A stretch of 64,000 nt of DNA, taken from positions 1 to 64,000 of the forward strand of contig NZ_JAAQTO010000032.1 in assembly GCF_011742165.1 (NCBI RefSeq), written 5' to 3'. The DNA comes from Billgrantia bachuensis. GTDB lineage: Bacteria > Pseudomonadota > Gammaproteobacteria > Pseudomonadales > Halomonadaceae. The notes beneath the pieces were generated by a model that worked only from the letters and a program-made list of their open reading frames with translations, was not told where the DNA came from and did not search any database. Made by a program: the position numbers and the translations under genes. Below, piece by piece: positions 52,299 through 60,279 of the stretch. Within the stretch, counting starts at the first letter, position 1. Each line of letters starts with the position of its first letter.

Positions 52299-54003
52299 AT
52301 GGGCCGGACGAGTCGCTGCCCAAGCGACGCGAAAGACTCGCCAGTGCCTCGTCCGTCGAGGTAAAGCAGTTCGTCTCGGTGAGCGTCTCGCAATAGCGGG
52401 TCTGGCGCAGCAGCGTCAGCGCCGACGGCTTGAAGCTGCAGAAGTACAGCTCGCCGCCCAGCGCCCTCAGCCGATCGACCTCGCGGGCCAGCAGTTCCGC
52501 ACCGGCAAAGTCGATGAAATTGACCCCCAGACCAACCAGCACAATGTGCCGATAACCATCGGCGGTCTGCTGGTGCAGCGTCCATTGCACATGATCCACG
52601 GCGCCGAAATACAGCGATCCCTCGAGTCTGAGTACCTGCACCTGGCCATCGGGTAGCCGACCGGGAGCGGCCGGCACCGCGTACGGCGCGCCGGCGCACG
52701 ACTCGGGAGCGAGCGGCACCAACGGCGGCTGCGCGGTGCGCTTGAGGTAGAGGACGAGCGACAGCAGTACACCCAAGTAGATGGCGAACTCCAGGGCCAG
52801 CAACAAGGTCGAGGCGAAGGTCACCCCCAGGATAGCCGTCTCGCTGCGGCTGATACTCACCAGGTCACGGATCTCGTGCCAGTCGATCAGGTTCCAAGCG
52901 ATCAGTAACACGATGCCCGCCATGGCCGGCATCGGCAGGTGTCGGGTAATGCCCGGTGCCAGCAGCAGGGTCCCCACCAGGATGACCGAGGCGAACACTG
53001 CCGCCAGCGGCGTGCGAGCCCCGGCATCGTAGTTGGCACCGCTGCGGGTGAAGGAGCCGGACCCGGCATAACAGGAGAAGAAACTGCCCACCACGTTGGA
53101 CAGCCCCTGCCCCACGAACTCCTGATTGCCGTCGATGCGCTGATGAGAGCGCATGGCCACGGCCCGGGCGATGGAGACCGCCTCGATCAACGCAATGATG
53201 GCCACGGCCAGGGCCCCGGGGGCCAGCTCACGCAGGGCCTTGAGGGACAGGATCGGCATCGAGGGCGGCGGCAATTGAGCGGGCATGGCGCCCACCATGG
53301 GCACACCACGCTCGGCTCCGCCGATCCCCCAGGCAAAGAGGCCACCCACCACCATGGCGAGCAACATGTAGGGCCAGCGCGGACAAAAGCGCCGAATCAG
53401 GAGTGCACTGCCCAGGGTCACCAGGCCGACGGATAGTACGGCGAAATTGGTCTCGGGCAGAGCCCTGGCGACGTCGATCAGGGACGGGATGAATGCCTGG
53501 CTCAAGGGCAGCTCGAGCCCGAGGAGATGCCGCAGCTGGCTGGTGGCGATGAGCACCGCGGCACCGGCGGTGAAGCCGATCACCACCGTATGAGAAATGA
53601 AGTTCACCAGCGTCCCGAGACGCACCAGCCCCAGCGCCAGTTGGATGAGCCCCGTCAGCAGGGTCAAGGTAATCACATAGGGGATAAACTCGGGGCTGTC
53701 CGGAGAGACCACGCCGGAGACCACACTGAACACGACGATAGAGATCGCCGCAGTGGGTCCTGATACCAGATGCCGCGACGAACCGAACAGGCCGGCCACG
53801 ATGGCCGTGACAATCGCCGTATAGAGCCCGTACTGGGGCGGCAGACCCGCAATCAAGGCATAGGCCACCCCTTGCGGCAGCACGATCACCGCCCCGGTCA
53901 GACCGGCCAACAGGTCGGCGCGCAGGGAGGTTCGATCCACCCCGGGCAGCCAGGTCAGAAAGGGGAAGAGTCGCGGCAGCCGCGGAGAGGAGGTGCGTTT
54001 CAT
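52297..54003 (-). CDS. SulP-family anion permease with STAS domain
   Basis: 568 residues from the ATG at 54003, with GGGAGG upstream. The membrane domain begins DLLAGLTGAVIVLPQGVAYALIAGLPPQYGLYTAIV and contains QEFVGQGLSNVVGSFFSCYAGSGSFTRSGANYDAGARTPLA; a C-terminal STAS domain follows (QVLRLEGSLYFGAVDHVQWTL...HIVLVGLGVNFIDFAGAELLARE). The family carries sulfate, bicarbonate and other anions. It starts 38 bases after soeC on the same strand, so it may move the sulfate made by SoeABC. Direction of transport is not known. Confidence 0.88.
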   Translation of the reverse strand: MKRTSSPRLPRLFPFLTWLPGVDRTSLRADLLAGLTGAVIVLPQGVAYALIAGLPPQYGLYTAIVTAIVAGLFGSSRHLVSGPTAAISIVVFSVVSGVVSPDSPEFIPYVITLTLLTGLIQLALGLVRLGTLVNFISHTVVIGFTAGAAVLIATSQLRHLLGLELPLSQAFIPSLIDVARALPETNFAVLSVGLVTLGSALLIRRFCPRWPYMLLAMVVGGLFAWGIGGAERGVPMVGAMPAQLPPPSMPILSLKALRELAPGALAVAIIALIEAVSIARAVAMRSHQRIDGNQEFVGQGLSNVVGSFFSCYAGSGSFTRSGANYDAGARTPLAAVFASVILVGTLLLAPGITRHLPMPAMAGIVLLIAWNLIDWHEIRDLVSISRSETAILGVTFASTLLLALEFAIYLGVLLSLVLYLKRTAQPPLVPLAPESCAGAPYAVPAAPGRLPDGQVQVLRLEGSLYFGAVDHVQWTLHQQTADGYRHIVLVGLGVNFIDFAGAELLAREVDRLRALGGELYFCSFKPSALTLLRQTRYCETLTETNCFTSTDEALASLSRRLGSDSSGP

Positions 54004-54023
54004 GAGGCCTCCCATTCCCGGCT

Positions 54024-54050
54024 CAGCACTGTCAGCACTGTCAGCACTGC
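54024..54050. repeat. Three tandem 9-base repeats at the soeC stop
   Basis: CAGCACTGT occurs at 54024 and 54033 and, with one change, at 54042. The repeats cover the last codons and stop of soeC and the gap before the SulP gene. Slippage here could change the soeC C-terminus or the spacing. Confidence 0.6.
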
Positions 54051-54979
54051 TGGCGACCGTAATACAGATTAACCACGTGACGCGCCTCGGCGAAGAACAG
54101 CCAGCGCTCCGCCAGCAAGCCGCCGATCACGACCAGCGGGGCGAGCAACGCCAGGATCGCGGCATCGGTACGCAGCAGCACGACCAGCATCAGGAACGGC
54201 AGGATAAAGCCGCAGACATACACGATCAGACGCAGTTGCAGGATGCGCTCCGCAGCGGCCTGGAAGCTGAATTCGCGGTTGAGGAAGCTGTCGCTGCTCT
54301 GCCCTGGCTCGAGCATCCTGATGCGTGAGCGGGTGATGCCCAGCGCGGTATTGATGGTGGGCCCCTGGGGCTTGCCGATCCAGAAGTAATAGACGCCCTT
54401 GGCGATCCCCGCGATCACCAGCAGCACCAGCGCCATCGTTGCCACGGTTTCCGCACTCCCACCGAACGCCACGGTCAGGGCGGTCAACAGTACCGCGCCG
54501 GAGGCGAGTCCGAGCAGCAGATAGTTGGCGGGCACCAGCGGGCTGTTCCACTGCGGGATGGTGCGCAGGCTGGCGTAGATCATCCCGGTGGTGAACACCG
54601 TGGCGAGCGCCAGCAGCATCGCCAGGGTGCCAGCGATCGCCGACCACCAGGCCAGCTCGCCTCCGAAGAGCCACAGCCCCAGCGCGTAGAGCATCACGCA
54701 CGGGTAGAACAGCACCGAAAAGACCGCCTCGCGCGACAGCCAGGAGGTGCGGAAGCGGAAGAAGGCACGCCAGGCATTCTTGGGGTTGGCGAGGTGCAGC
54801 GTGGACGCCAGCAGCCCCAGGGTGGCCAGCACGACGCCGACGAGGATCGCCGCCAGGGTGCCGGAGCTTTCCATGCCCGGCACGCCACCCAGCAGGTGAA
54901 GCGAGATCGTGAGCATGACCAGACCGAAGCCGGCGCCGGACGCGACGGTAAAGAAGATGACGGACAATGCAGGATGCAT
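54041..54979 (-). CDS. soeC: Sulfite dehydrogenase membrane anchor SoeC (DmsC/NrfD-like)
   Basis: 312 residues with about eight hydrophobic segments, beginning MHPALSVIFFTVASGAGFGLVMLTISLHLLGG, and SWLSREAVFSVLFYP and GMIYASLRTIPQWNSPLVPANYLLLG further on, as in DmsC-type quinone-reacting anchors. It is third in the soeABC order. In SoeABC the anchor passes electrons from cytoplasmic sulfite oxidation into the quinone pool. Assignment as SoeC rather than DmsC rests on the catalytic subunit lacking a Tat signal and on the sulfonate context. Confidence 0.8.
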   Translation of the reverse strand: MHPALSVIFFTVASGAGFGLVMLTISLHLLGGVPGMESSGTLAAILVGVVLATLGLLASTLHLANPKNAWRAFFRFRTSWLSREAVFSVLFYPCVMLYALGLWLFGGELAWWSAIAGTLAMLLALATVFTTGMIYASLRTIPQWNSPLVPANYLLLGLASGAVLLTALTVAFGGSAETVATMALVLLVIAGIAKGVYYFWIGKPQGPTINTALGITRSRIRMLEPGQSSDSFLNREFSFQAAAERILQLRLIVYVCGFILPFLMLVVLLRTDAAILALLAPLVVIGGLLAERWLFFAEARHVVNLYYGRQQC

Positions 54980-54991
54980 GGAACTCTCCTG

Positions 54992-55690
54992 TTAGCGCGA
55001 GACGCTCTTGCCGATCCAGCTCTTGAAGCGCTCGGTCAGCGATGGCAGGGGGGTGCCCGGCGTGGTCTCCGCATGGGGCTTGTGGCGTGTCGGCAGGTAG
55101 TGATTGACCGGGTTGTAGCCGAGTTCGGACATGGGTTGGTAACCATTACGCTCCCGCACCAACCGGCTGACCTCAGAGTCCGGGTCATCGAAATCGCCGA
55201 ACACCCGCGCACTGGTGGGGCAGGTAAGCACGCAGGCCGGCTGCCGATCGGCCTCGGGCAGCAACTCGTCGTAGATGCGATCAACGCACAGGGTGCACTT
55301 CTTCATGGTCCCGACGGCCTCGTCCAGCTCGCGGGCGCCATAGGGACACGCCCAGGCGCAGAGGTTGCAGCCCATGCACTTGTCCTGATCGACCAGCACG
55401 ATGCCGTCCTCCTCGCGCTTGAAGGAGGCGCCGGTGGGACACACCGTGACGCAATCCGCCGTTTCGCAGTGCATGCACGACACGGGCATGTTGATGGTCT
55501 TGTTGTTGGGGTAGGTGTCCACCTCGTAGGTACGCACCCGATTGAAGGCGACGCCACTGGGTTCCTTGCCGTAAGGCTGGTAGTCGGTCAGCGGGCCCAG
55601 GGTCCCCGAGGTGTTCCACTGCTTGCAGGCCACCACGCAGGCGTGGCAGCCCACACAGGTGTCCGTATCGATGACCAGGCCGAGTTTCAT
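54992..55690 (-). CDS. soeB: Sulfite dehydrogenase iron-sulfur subunit SoeB
   Basis: 232 residues with four cysteine groups for four [4Fe-4S] clusters: CVGCHACVVACKQWN near the start, CMHCETADCVTVCP, CMGCNLCAWACPYGA and CTLCVDRIYDELL...CVLTCPTSAR. There is no signal peptide. It lies 2 bases after soeA and 12 before soeC, an evident operon. It transfers electrons from the molybdenum subunit to the membrane anchor. Confidence 0.87.
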   Translation of the reverse strand: MKLGLVIDTDTCVGCHACVVACKQWNTSGTLGPLTDYQPYGKEPSGVAFNRVRTYEVDTYPNNKTINMPVSCMHCETADCVTVCPTGASFKREEDGIVLVDQDKCMGCNLCAWACPYGARELDEAVGTMKKCTLCVDRIYDELLPEADRQPACVLTCPTSARVFGDFDDPDSEVSRLVRERNGYQPMSELGYNPVNHYLPTRHKPHAETTPGTPLPSLTERFKSWIGKSVSR

Positions 55691-55692
55691 GT

Positions 55693-58653
55693 CTACCTCC
55701 GCTTGAAGATGTCCAGGAGAGAGCGATGCAGGGGTACCGCTTCATGGGTCTGATAGCGAAGCTGATCGGGTGGGGACGTGGCGCCGGGCAGCGGCTTCAC
55801 GGTGGCGAAATGCGGCCAGCTGCTGCCCGCTTCGTCCGGCTCGGCCGGGGTGATGCTCACCTGGAGGTCGTACCAGGCGGCCTGGCCGGTGACCGGGTCG
55901 GAGTTGGTAAGGCGCCGCTCGTCATCGGCGGCCGGCAGCAGCTCCGAGATCAGGTGGTTCATCAGGAAGCCGCGCTGCGATTCGGGGGCATCCGCTGACA
56001 GGCCCCAGGCCCCGCTCTGCTTGCCGATCGCGTTCCAGGTCCACACCGTGTCCTCCTGGCAGCCCTCCATCAGCTTAACCTGCACCCGAATACGGCCGTG
56101 ATGCGATTCGACCCATACCCAGCTCTTGTCCTCGATCCCGAGGCGCTCGCCGCGGCCGCGGTTCATGAACAGGAAGTTCTCCGCGGTGATCTGGCGCAGC
56201 CAGGCATTCTGCGAGTCCCAGGAGTGATACATGTGCATCGGGCGCTGGTTGATGGCATGGAAGGGGTAACGTTCCCGCTCCACGCGCTGTTCCTCAAGCG
56301 GCACGTAGTACTGGGGCAGCGGATCGAAGTACTGTACTAGGCGCTCGCGGTCTACCGTCTCGGGCGGCAGCGGGCCGTCGTAGAGCCCCTGCCCGGCCAG
56401 GCGGAACTTCTGCAGTACCTCGGAGTAGAGCTCCATGACGATAGGCTCGCTAGAGGGGTTGAACCCCACCTCCTTGGCCCACTCCAGGTAGTCACGGTTG
56501 GCGAAGCGGTAGAAGCGCATGTGCTTTGGCAGGTGGTACTGGAAGAACCCGCCGTTTTCCTTGTACTTCTTCCACTGCTGCGGGTTCGGCGCCCCGCGCA
56601 GGTGCTGGGTGCCGTCCTCGCCACGCCAGCCGGCGAGGAAGCCGATACCAGGGGCCTTCTCCCAGCGGGTGATGAAATCGGTGTAACCGCGATACTTAGG
56701 CTGGCCCTGCTCATCGACGAAGGCCGGAAAGCCCAGCCGCCCGGCCAGATCCACCATGACCTCCTGCCAGGGCCGCACGTTGCGGTCCGGCGCCAGCACC
56801 GGCACGCGCACGGCGTCGCACGGCGAGTCCGGCTCGGAGATCGGCCGGTCGAGCATGGAGATGGCGTCATGACGTTCCAGATAGGTGGTATCCGGCAGCA
56901 CCAGGTCGGCGAAATTCACCGTCTCTGAGTGGAAGGCATCCACCACCACCAAAAACGGCAGTTTGTAGTCGCCGTTGGCGTCCTTGGCCCGCAACATGTC
57001 CTGCACGCTGTTAGTGTTCATAGTCGAGTTCCAGGCCATGTTGGCCATGAACAGGATCAAGGTGTCGATGGGGTAAGGGTCGCTGTTGACCGCGTTGGTG
57101 ATGACCATGTGCATCAGTCCGTGATTTGCCAGCGGCGCCTCCCACGAATAGGCCTTGTCGATGCGCAGCGGGCGGCCCTGATCATCGATCACCAGGTCGT
57201 CCGGCGAGGTCGGAAAGCCCAGCGGCGGCGCTGTCAACGGCGTATTGGGCGCCGTCTCCCGGGCCGGCTTCACGGGCGGGGGCGTATGCCGGGGAAACGG
57301 CGCCTTGGCCCGGTGCCCCCCCGGTACATCGATGGTGCCGAGGAAGACCTGCAGCAGGTGCAGCGCGCGACAGGTCTGGAAGCCGTTGGAATGGGCCGAG
57401 ATGCCGCGCATGGCGTGCATGGCCACGGGCCGGCCAATGAAGCGGTCATGCTTGCGCCCGGCCCAGTCCGTCCACTCGCACTCGATCTCGATGGTTTCCC
57501 TGAAGGCCACATGGGCCATTTCCAGGGCCAGGCGCTCGATGGTATCCGCCGACAGACCGCAGACCTCTGCCGCCTTCGCCGGCGAATACTGCTCGTCCAG
57601 ATATTTCTCGGCGATCAGGGTCATCACGGTGCGTGCCCGGCGGCCATCGGGCAGCGTATGCTCTCCGACCATGGCCGCCTCCACACCGGGCGTCATGCCG
57701 TTGACGAACACCCCCTGGCCGGTATCCCAGACCAGCGGCTTGCCGGCTTCATCACGGGCGATTAGGCCATCGTCCGCCTGCCCGGGATTATCGATGACCA
57801 GGAACGGCGCGTTGGTGTAACGGCCCAGGTAATCCCAGTCCACCAGGTCGCGGCTCAGCAGCACATGGCACATGGACAGCGCCAGCATGCCGTCGGTCCC
57901 GGGGCGGATCGGTACCCACTCATCGGCGACGGCCTGGTAGCCGGTGCGCACAGGATTGACCGCGACGAACTTGGCCCCGCGGCGCTTCAGTTTCTCGATG
58001 CCAATCTTGATCGGATTGGAGGCATGATCCTCGGCCACCCCCCACAGCATGAAGTACTTGGCCCGATCCCAGTCGGGATCGCCGAACTCCCAGAATGACT
58101 GGCCGATGCTGTAGAGCCCGGCGGCGGCCATGTTCACCGAGCAGAAGCCGCCGTGGGCGGCCCAGTTGATGGTGCCGAACTGCTGCGCCCACAGACCGGT
58201 GAGGGCCTGCATCTGGTCGCGGCCGGTGAAGAAAGCCAATTTCTTCGGGTCGGTGGCGCGGATCTCGCGCAGCCGCTCGGTGAGGACATCCAGTGCCTCG
58301 TCCCAGGAGACCTCGACGAACTCACCGTCACCGCGTTCGGTGCCCGGCTTGCGCATCAAGGGGTTGCGCAGCTTGGCCGGAGACATCTGCTTCATGATCC
58401 CGGCATTGCCTTTGGCGCAGAGCACGCCCTTGTTGATGGGGTGGTCGGGATTGCCGCGGATGAAGCGCACCTGGTTGGCCTCCACGGTCACTTCGATGCC
58501 GCAGCGACAGGCGCACATGTAGCAGGTGGTATGGCGCTTCTCCTGGGCCGAATGGTCTTCAAAGTAGGGCAGCTCCCGAGTAGTGGAGGCTGCTTCCGTG
58601 CTTGACACAGCACCATTCGGCGTGAAAAGCATTTGGAGAACCTTGTTCTTCAC
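55693..58653 (-). CDS. soeA: Sulfite dehydrogenase molybdopterin subunit SoeA
   Basis: 986 residues from a GTG at 58653 with GGAGG upstream. The N-terminus lacks a Tat signal and has PYFEDHSAQEKRHTTCYMC, then ACRCGIEVTV, the cysteines of the [4Fe-4S] site, followed by GNPDHPINKGVLCAKGNAGI and FFTGRDQMQALTG. These features match cytoplasmic SoeA, which oxidises sulfite to sulfate, and not periplasmic DmsA, PhsA or TtrA, which carry Tat signals. The Xsc enzymes nearby make the sulfite. A Mo-bis-MGD cofactor is expected from the family. It is divergent from a LysR gene. Confidence 0.85.
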   Translation of the reverse strand: MKNKVLQMLFTPNGAVSSTEAASTTRELPYFEDHSAQEKRHTTCYMCACRCGIEVTVEANQVRFIRGNPDHPINKGVLCAKGNAGIMKQMSPAKLRNPLMRKPGTERGDGEFVEVSWDEALDVLTERLREIRATDPKKLAFFTGRDQMQALTGLWAQQFGTINWAAHGGFCSVNMAAAGLYSIGQSFWEFGDPDWDRAKYFMLWGVAEDHASNPIKIGIEKLKRRGAKFVAVNPVRTGYQAVADEWVPIRPGTDGMLALSMCHVLLSRDLVDWDYLGRYTNAPFLVIDNPGQADDGLIARDEAGKPLVWDTGQGVFVNGMTPGVEAAMVGEHTLPDGRRARTVMTLIAEKYLDEQYSPAKAAEVCGLSADTIERLALEMAHVAFRETIEIECEWTDWAGRKHDRFIGRPVAMHAMRGISAHSNGFQTCRALHLLQVFLGTIDVPGGHRAKAPFPRHTPPPVKPARETAPNTPLTAPPLGFPTSPDDLVIDDQGRPLRIDKAYSWEAPLANHGLMHMVITNAVNSDPYPIDTLILFMANMAWNSTMNTNSVQDMLRAKDANGDYKLPFLVVVDAFHSETVNFADLVLPDTTYLERHDAISMLDRPISEPDSPCDAVRVPVLAPDRNVRPWQEVMVDLAGRLGFPAFVDEQGQPKYRGYTDFITRWEKAPGIGFLAGWRGEDGTQHLRGAPNPQQWKKYKENGGFFQYHLPKHMRFYRFANRDYLEWAKEVGFNPSSEPIVMELYSEVLQKFRLAGQGLYDGPLPPETVDRERLVQYFDPLPQYYVPLEEQRVERERYPFHAINQRPMHMYHSWDSQNAWLRQITAENFLFMNRGRGERLGIEDKSWVWVESHHGRIRVQVKLMEGCQEDTVWTWNAIGKQSGAWGLSADAPESQRGFLMNHLISELLPAADDERRLTNSDPVTGQAAWYDLQVSITPAEPDEAGSSWPHFATVKPLPGATSPPDQLRYQTHEAVPLHRSLLDIFKRR

Positions 58654-58796
58654 GGGCTAGCCTCCTTCGAACTGCCATCCGGTCCAGACCACAACACCTG
58701 GCAGTCAGTGTGTCTTGAAAATTGGAATAAATTTATCTTCTTTTAGAGACTAGCCTCGACTAACCTATATATACAGGTCATGAAAGTTAACCTCGC

Positions 58797-58811
58797 ATAA
58801 CCTATGGTTAT
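58797..58811. promoter_or_regulatory. LysR-type palindrome overlapping the leader of the lysR gene
   Basis: ATAACC-TAT-GGTTAT is a perfect dyad ending 3 bases before the ATG at 58815; a weaker AACCT/AGGT dyad lies near 58762-58778. The position implies that a bound regulator would block its own gene while acting on divergent soeABC. There is no visible ribosome site for the lysR gene. Confidence 0.6.
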
Positions 58812-58814
58812 AAA

Positions 58815-59696
58815 ATGAATCTGCACCTTCTCCGGATATTCGTCAGCGTGGTCGAGGCCGGCAGCTTTTCCCGTGCCGCTGAGGCACTGAAGATAAGCCA
58901 ACCTGCAGTATCCAAGGCGGTACGCGAGCTCGAGTCACAACTGGAAACCCCCTTACTGGACCGCCAGGGTCGCTCCTTCAAGCCAAGTGAGCCTGGCCAT
59001 GCTCTCTACGATTATGGAAGGAGCATCTTTGCGCTGGAGAGGGAGGCACAGGAGACACTCGCCGCCTTCTACGGCCTGGAGCGCGGACGCCTCACGATCG
59101 GCGCCAGCACAACCATCGCTACCTACTGGCTGCCCCCTCTGATCGCCGAATTCCATGCTCGCCACCCTCATATCGAGATCCGCCTGATCAGCGAGAATAC
59201 GAAGCAGATTGTCGAGCTGCTCATCGACTGTCGGCTGGATGTCGCCCTGGTCGAAGGCCAGGTATCAGATTCGCGGGTAGAGGCGCGCAACTGGTTCAAG
59301 GAAGACATGGTGATCATTGCGGCTGATTCGCCCGAACGGGTCATGCGAAACCTGGTCATTGATGCCCAGACCGTCTGGGTAGTTCGCGAGCACGGCTCGG
59401 GCAGCCGGGAAGCGACCGAGGCGCTCCTCAGGGAGCTGGAAATCCGGCCTCCACACACAATCGAGGTGGGAAGCAATGAGGCCATCGTCCAGACGGTCTC
59501 ATCAGGAATCGGGCTCGGCCTGGTTCCACGTATCTGTGCCCGAGACCAATTGAGACTCGGCCAAGTGAAACAGATAAATATCGGTAGGCCGGCGATCGAA
59601 CGTCAGCTTTACCGCGTGCGACTACCGCACCGCACGATCAGTCAGGCAGGGATTGCTTTCGAGGCGATGCTTTCGCAACGGGCCCCGGACCAATGA
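58815..59696 (+). CDS. LysR-family regulator divergent from soeABC (CysL/YeiE-like)
   Basis: 293 residues with helix-turn-helix FSRAAEALKISQPAVSKAVRELESQLETPLLDR and the effector domain GRLTIGASTTIATYWLPPLIAEFHARHPHIEIRLISENTKQIVELL. This style is that of the CysL/YeiE/CbbR branch, whose YeiE member responds to sulfite. Divergence from soeABC across 161 bases suggests it activates sulfite oxidation. The ligand is inferred, not shown. The start lacks a ribosome site, which fits low-level autoregulated synthesis. Confidence 0.85.
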   Translation: MNLHLLRIFVSVVEAGSFSRAAEALKISQPAVSKAVRELESQLETPLLDRQGRSFKPSEPGHALYDYGRSIFALEREAQETLAAFYGLERGRLTIGASTTIATYWLPPLIAEFHARHPHIEIRLISENTKQIVELLIDCRLDVALVEGQVSDSRVEARNWFKEDMVIIAADSPERVMRNLVIDAQTVWVVREHGSGSREATEALLRELEIRPPHTIEVGSNEAIVQTVSSGIGLGLVPRICARDQLRLGQVKQINIGRPAIERQLYRVRLPHRTISQAGIAFEAMLSQRAPDQ

Positions 59697-59722
59697 CCCC
59701 AAGGCATTTCGTTTCGCAGGTC

Positions 59723-60205
59723 TCAGACAGGAAACAGGAACACCGGGCGGCGTGATTTAAGCGTCACCTTCCTTGCCACCGAACCGATGATCATGTCATT
59801 TACGCCTGCGTAACGACGCGAACCCAAGGCGATGCAATCTGCATCGATGCGATCGGCTTCGGCGAGGATGGTGCGTCCTGGGCGCCCAATCAGTACTCGG
59901 ATTTCTGCTACTCGGGCATTCATCGCTTCCTCCGACTCCAGGGTCGAGCGCGAGAACTGCTCCAAGCGTCGCTTTATCTCGCTGATCGCCTGGTCGAGGG
60001 TGGATTCACGATACCCACCCAGCACGGAGCTTGAGATATATCGCTCGGCAATATTATTGCGGAGGATCGATGGCTCCTCGATGACATGCACGATATGAAT
60101 ATCGGCTCCATACTGATCGGCTATGCTTGCCGCGCAGCGGAATACATCGGGCCCGCGCGGCCCCAGGTCGGTGGCATACAGAAGTCGGTTGATCTTGAAA
60201 GACAT
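59723..60205 (-). CDS. Universal stress protein (UspA family)
   Basis: 160 residues. It begins MSFKINRLLYATDLGPRGPDVFRCAASIADQYGADIHIVHVIEEP and ends IDADCIALGSRRYAGVNDMIIGSVARKVTLKSRRPVFLFPV, with the GSxxxxxxxxxxGSVARKV nucleotide-site pattern. It follows sauT by 74 bases on the same strand and is convergent with the LysR gene. A second Usp in this island lies next to the taurine transporter, so Usp proteins accompany both uptake modules. Confidence 0.85.
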   Translation of the reverse strand: MSFKINRLLYATDLGPRGPDVFRCAASIADQYGADIHIVHVIEEPSILRNNIAERYISSSVLGGYRESTLDQAISEIKRRLEQFSRSTLESEEAMNARVAEIRVLIGRPGRTILAEADRIDADCIALGSRRYAGVNDMIIGSVARKVTLKSRRPVFLFPV

Positions 60206-60279
60206 AATAAGAACTCCAGAGGTTCCGGGAAGGCGGGCTTCCCGGACCGGGTTGCTATCCTGTCAAGGCGAGCAAGCCG

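Noticed and set aside
54024..54050. CRISPR-like repeat
   Set aside because: Three contiguous 9-base units without spacers; a simple tandem repeat.
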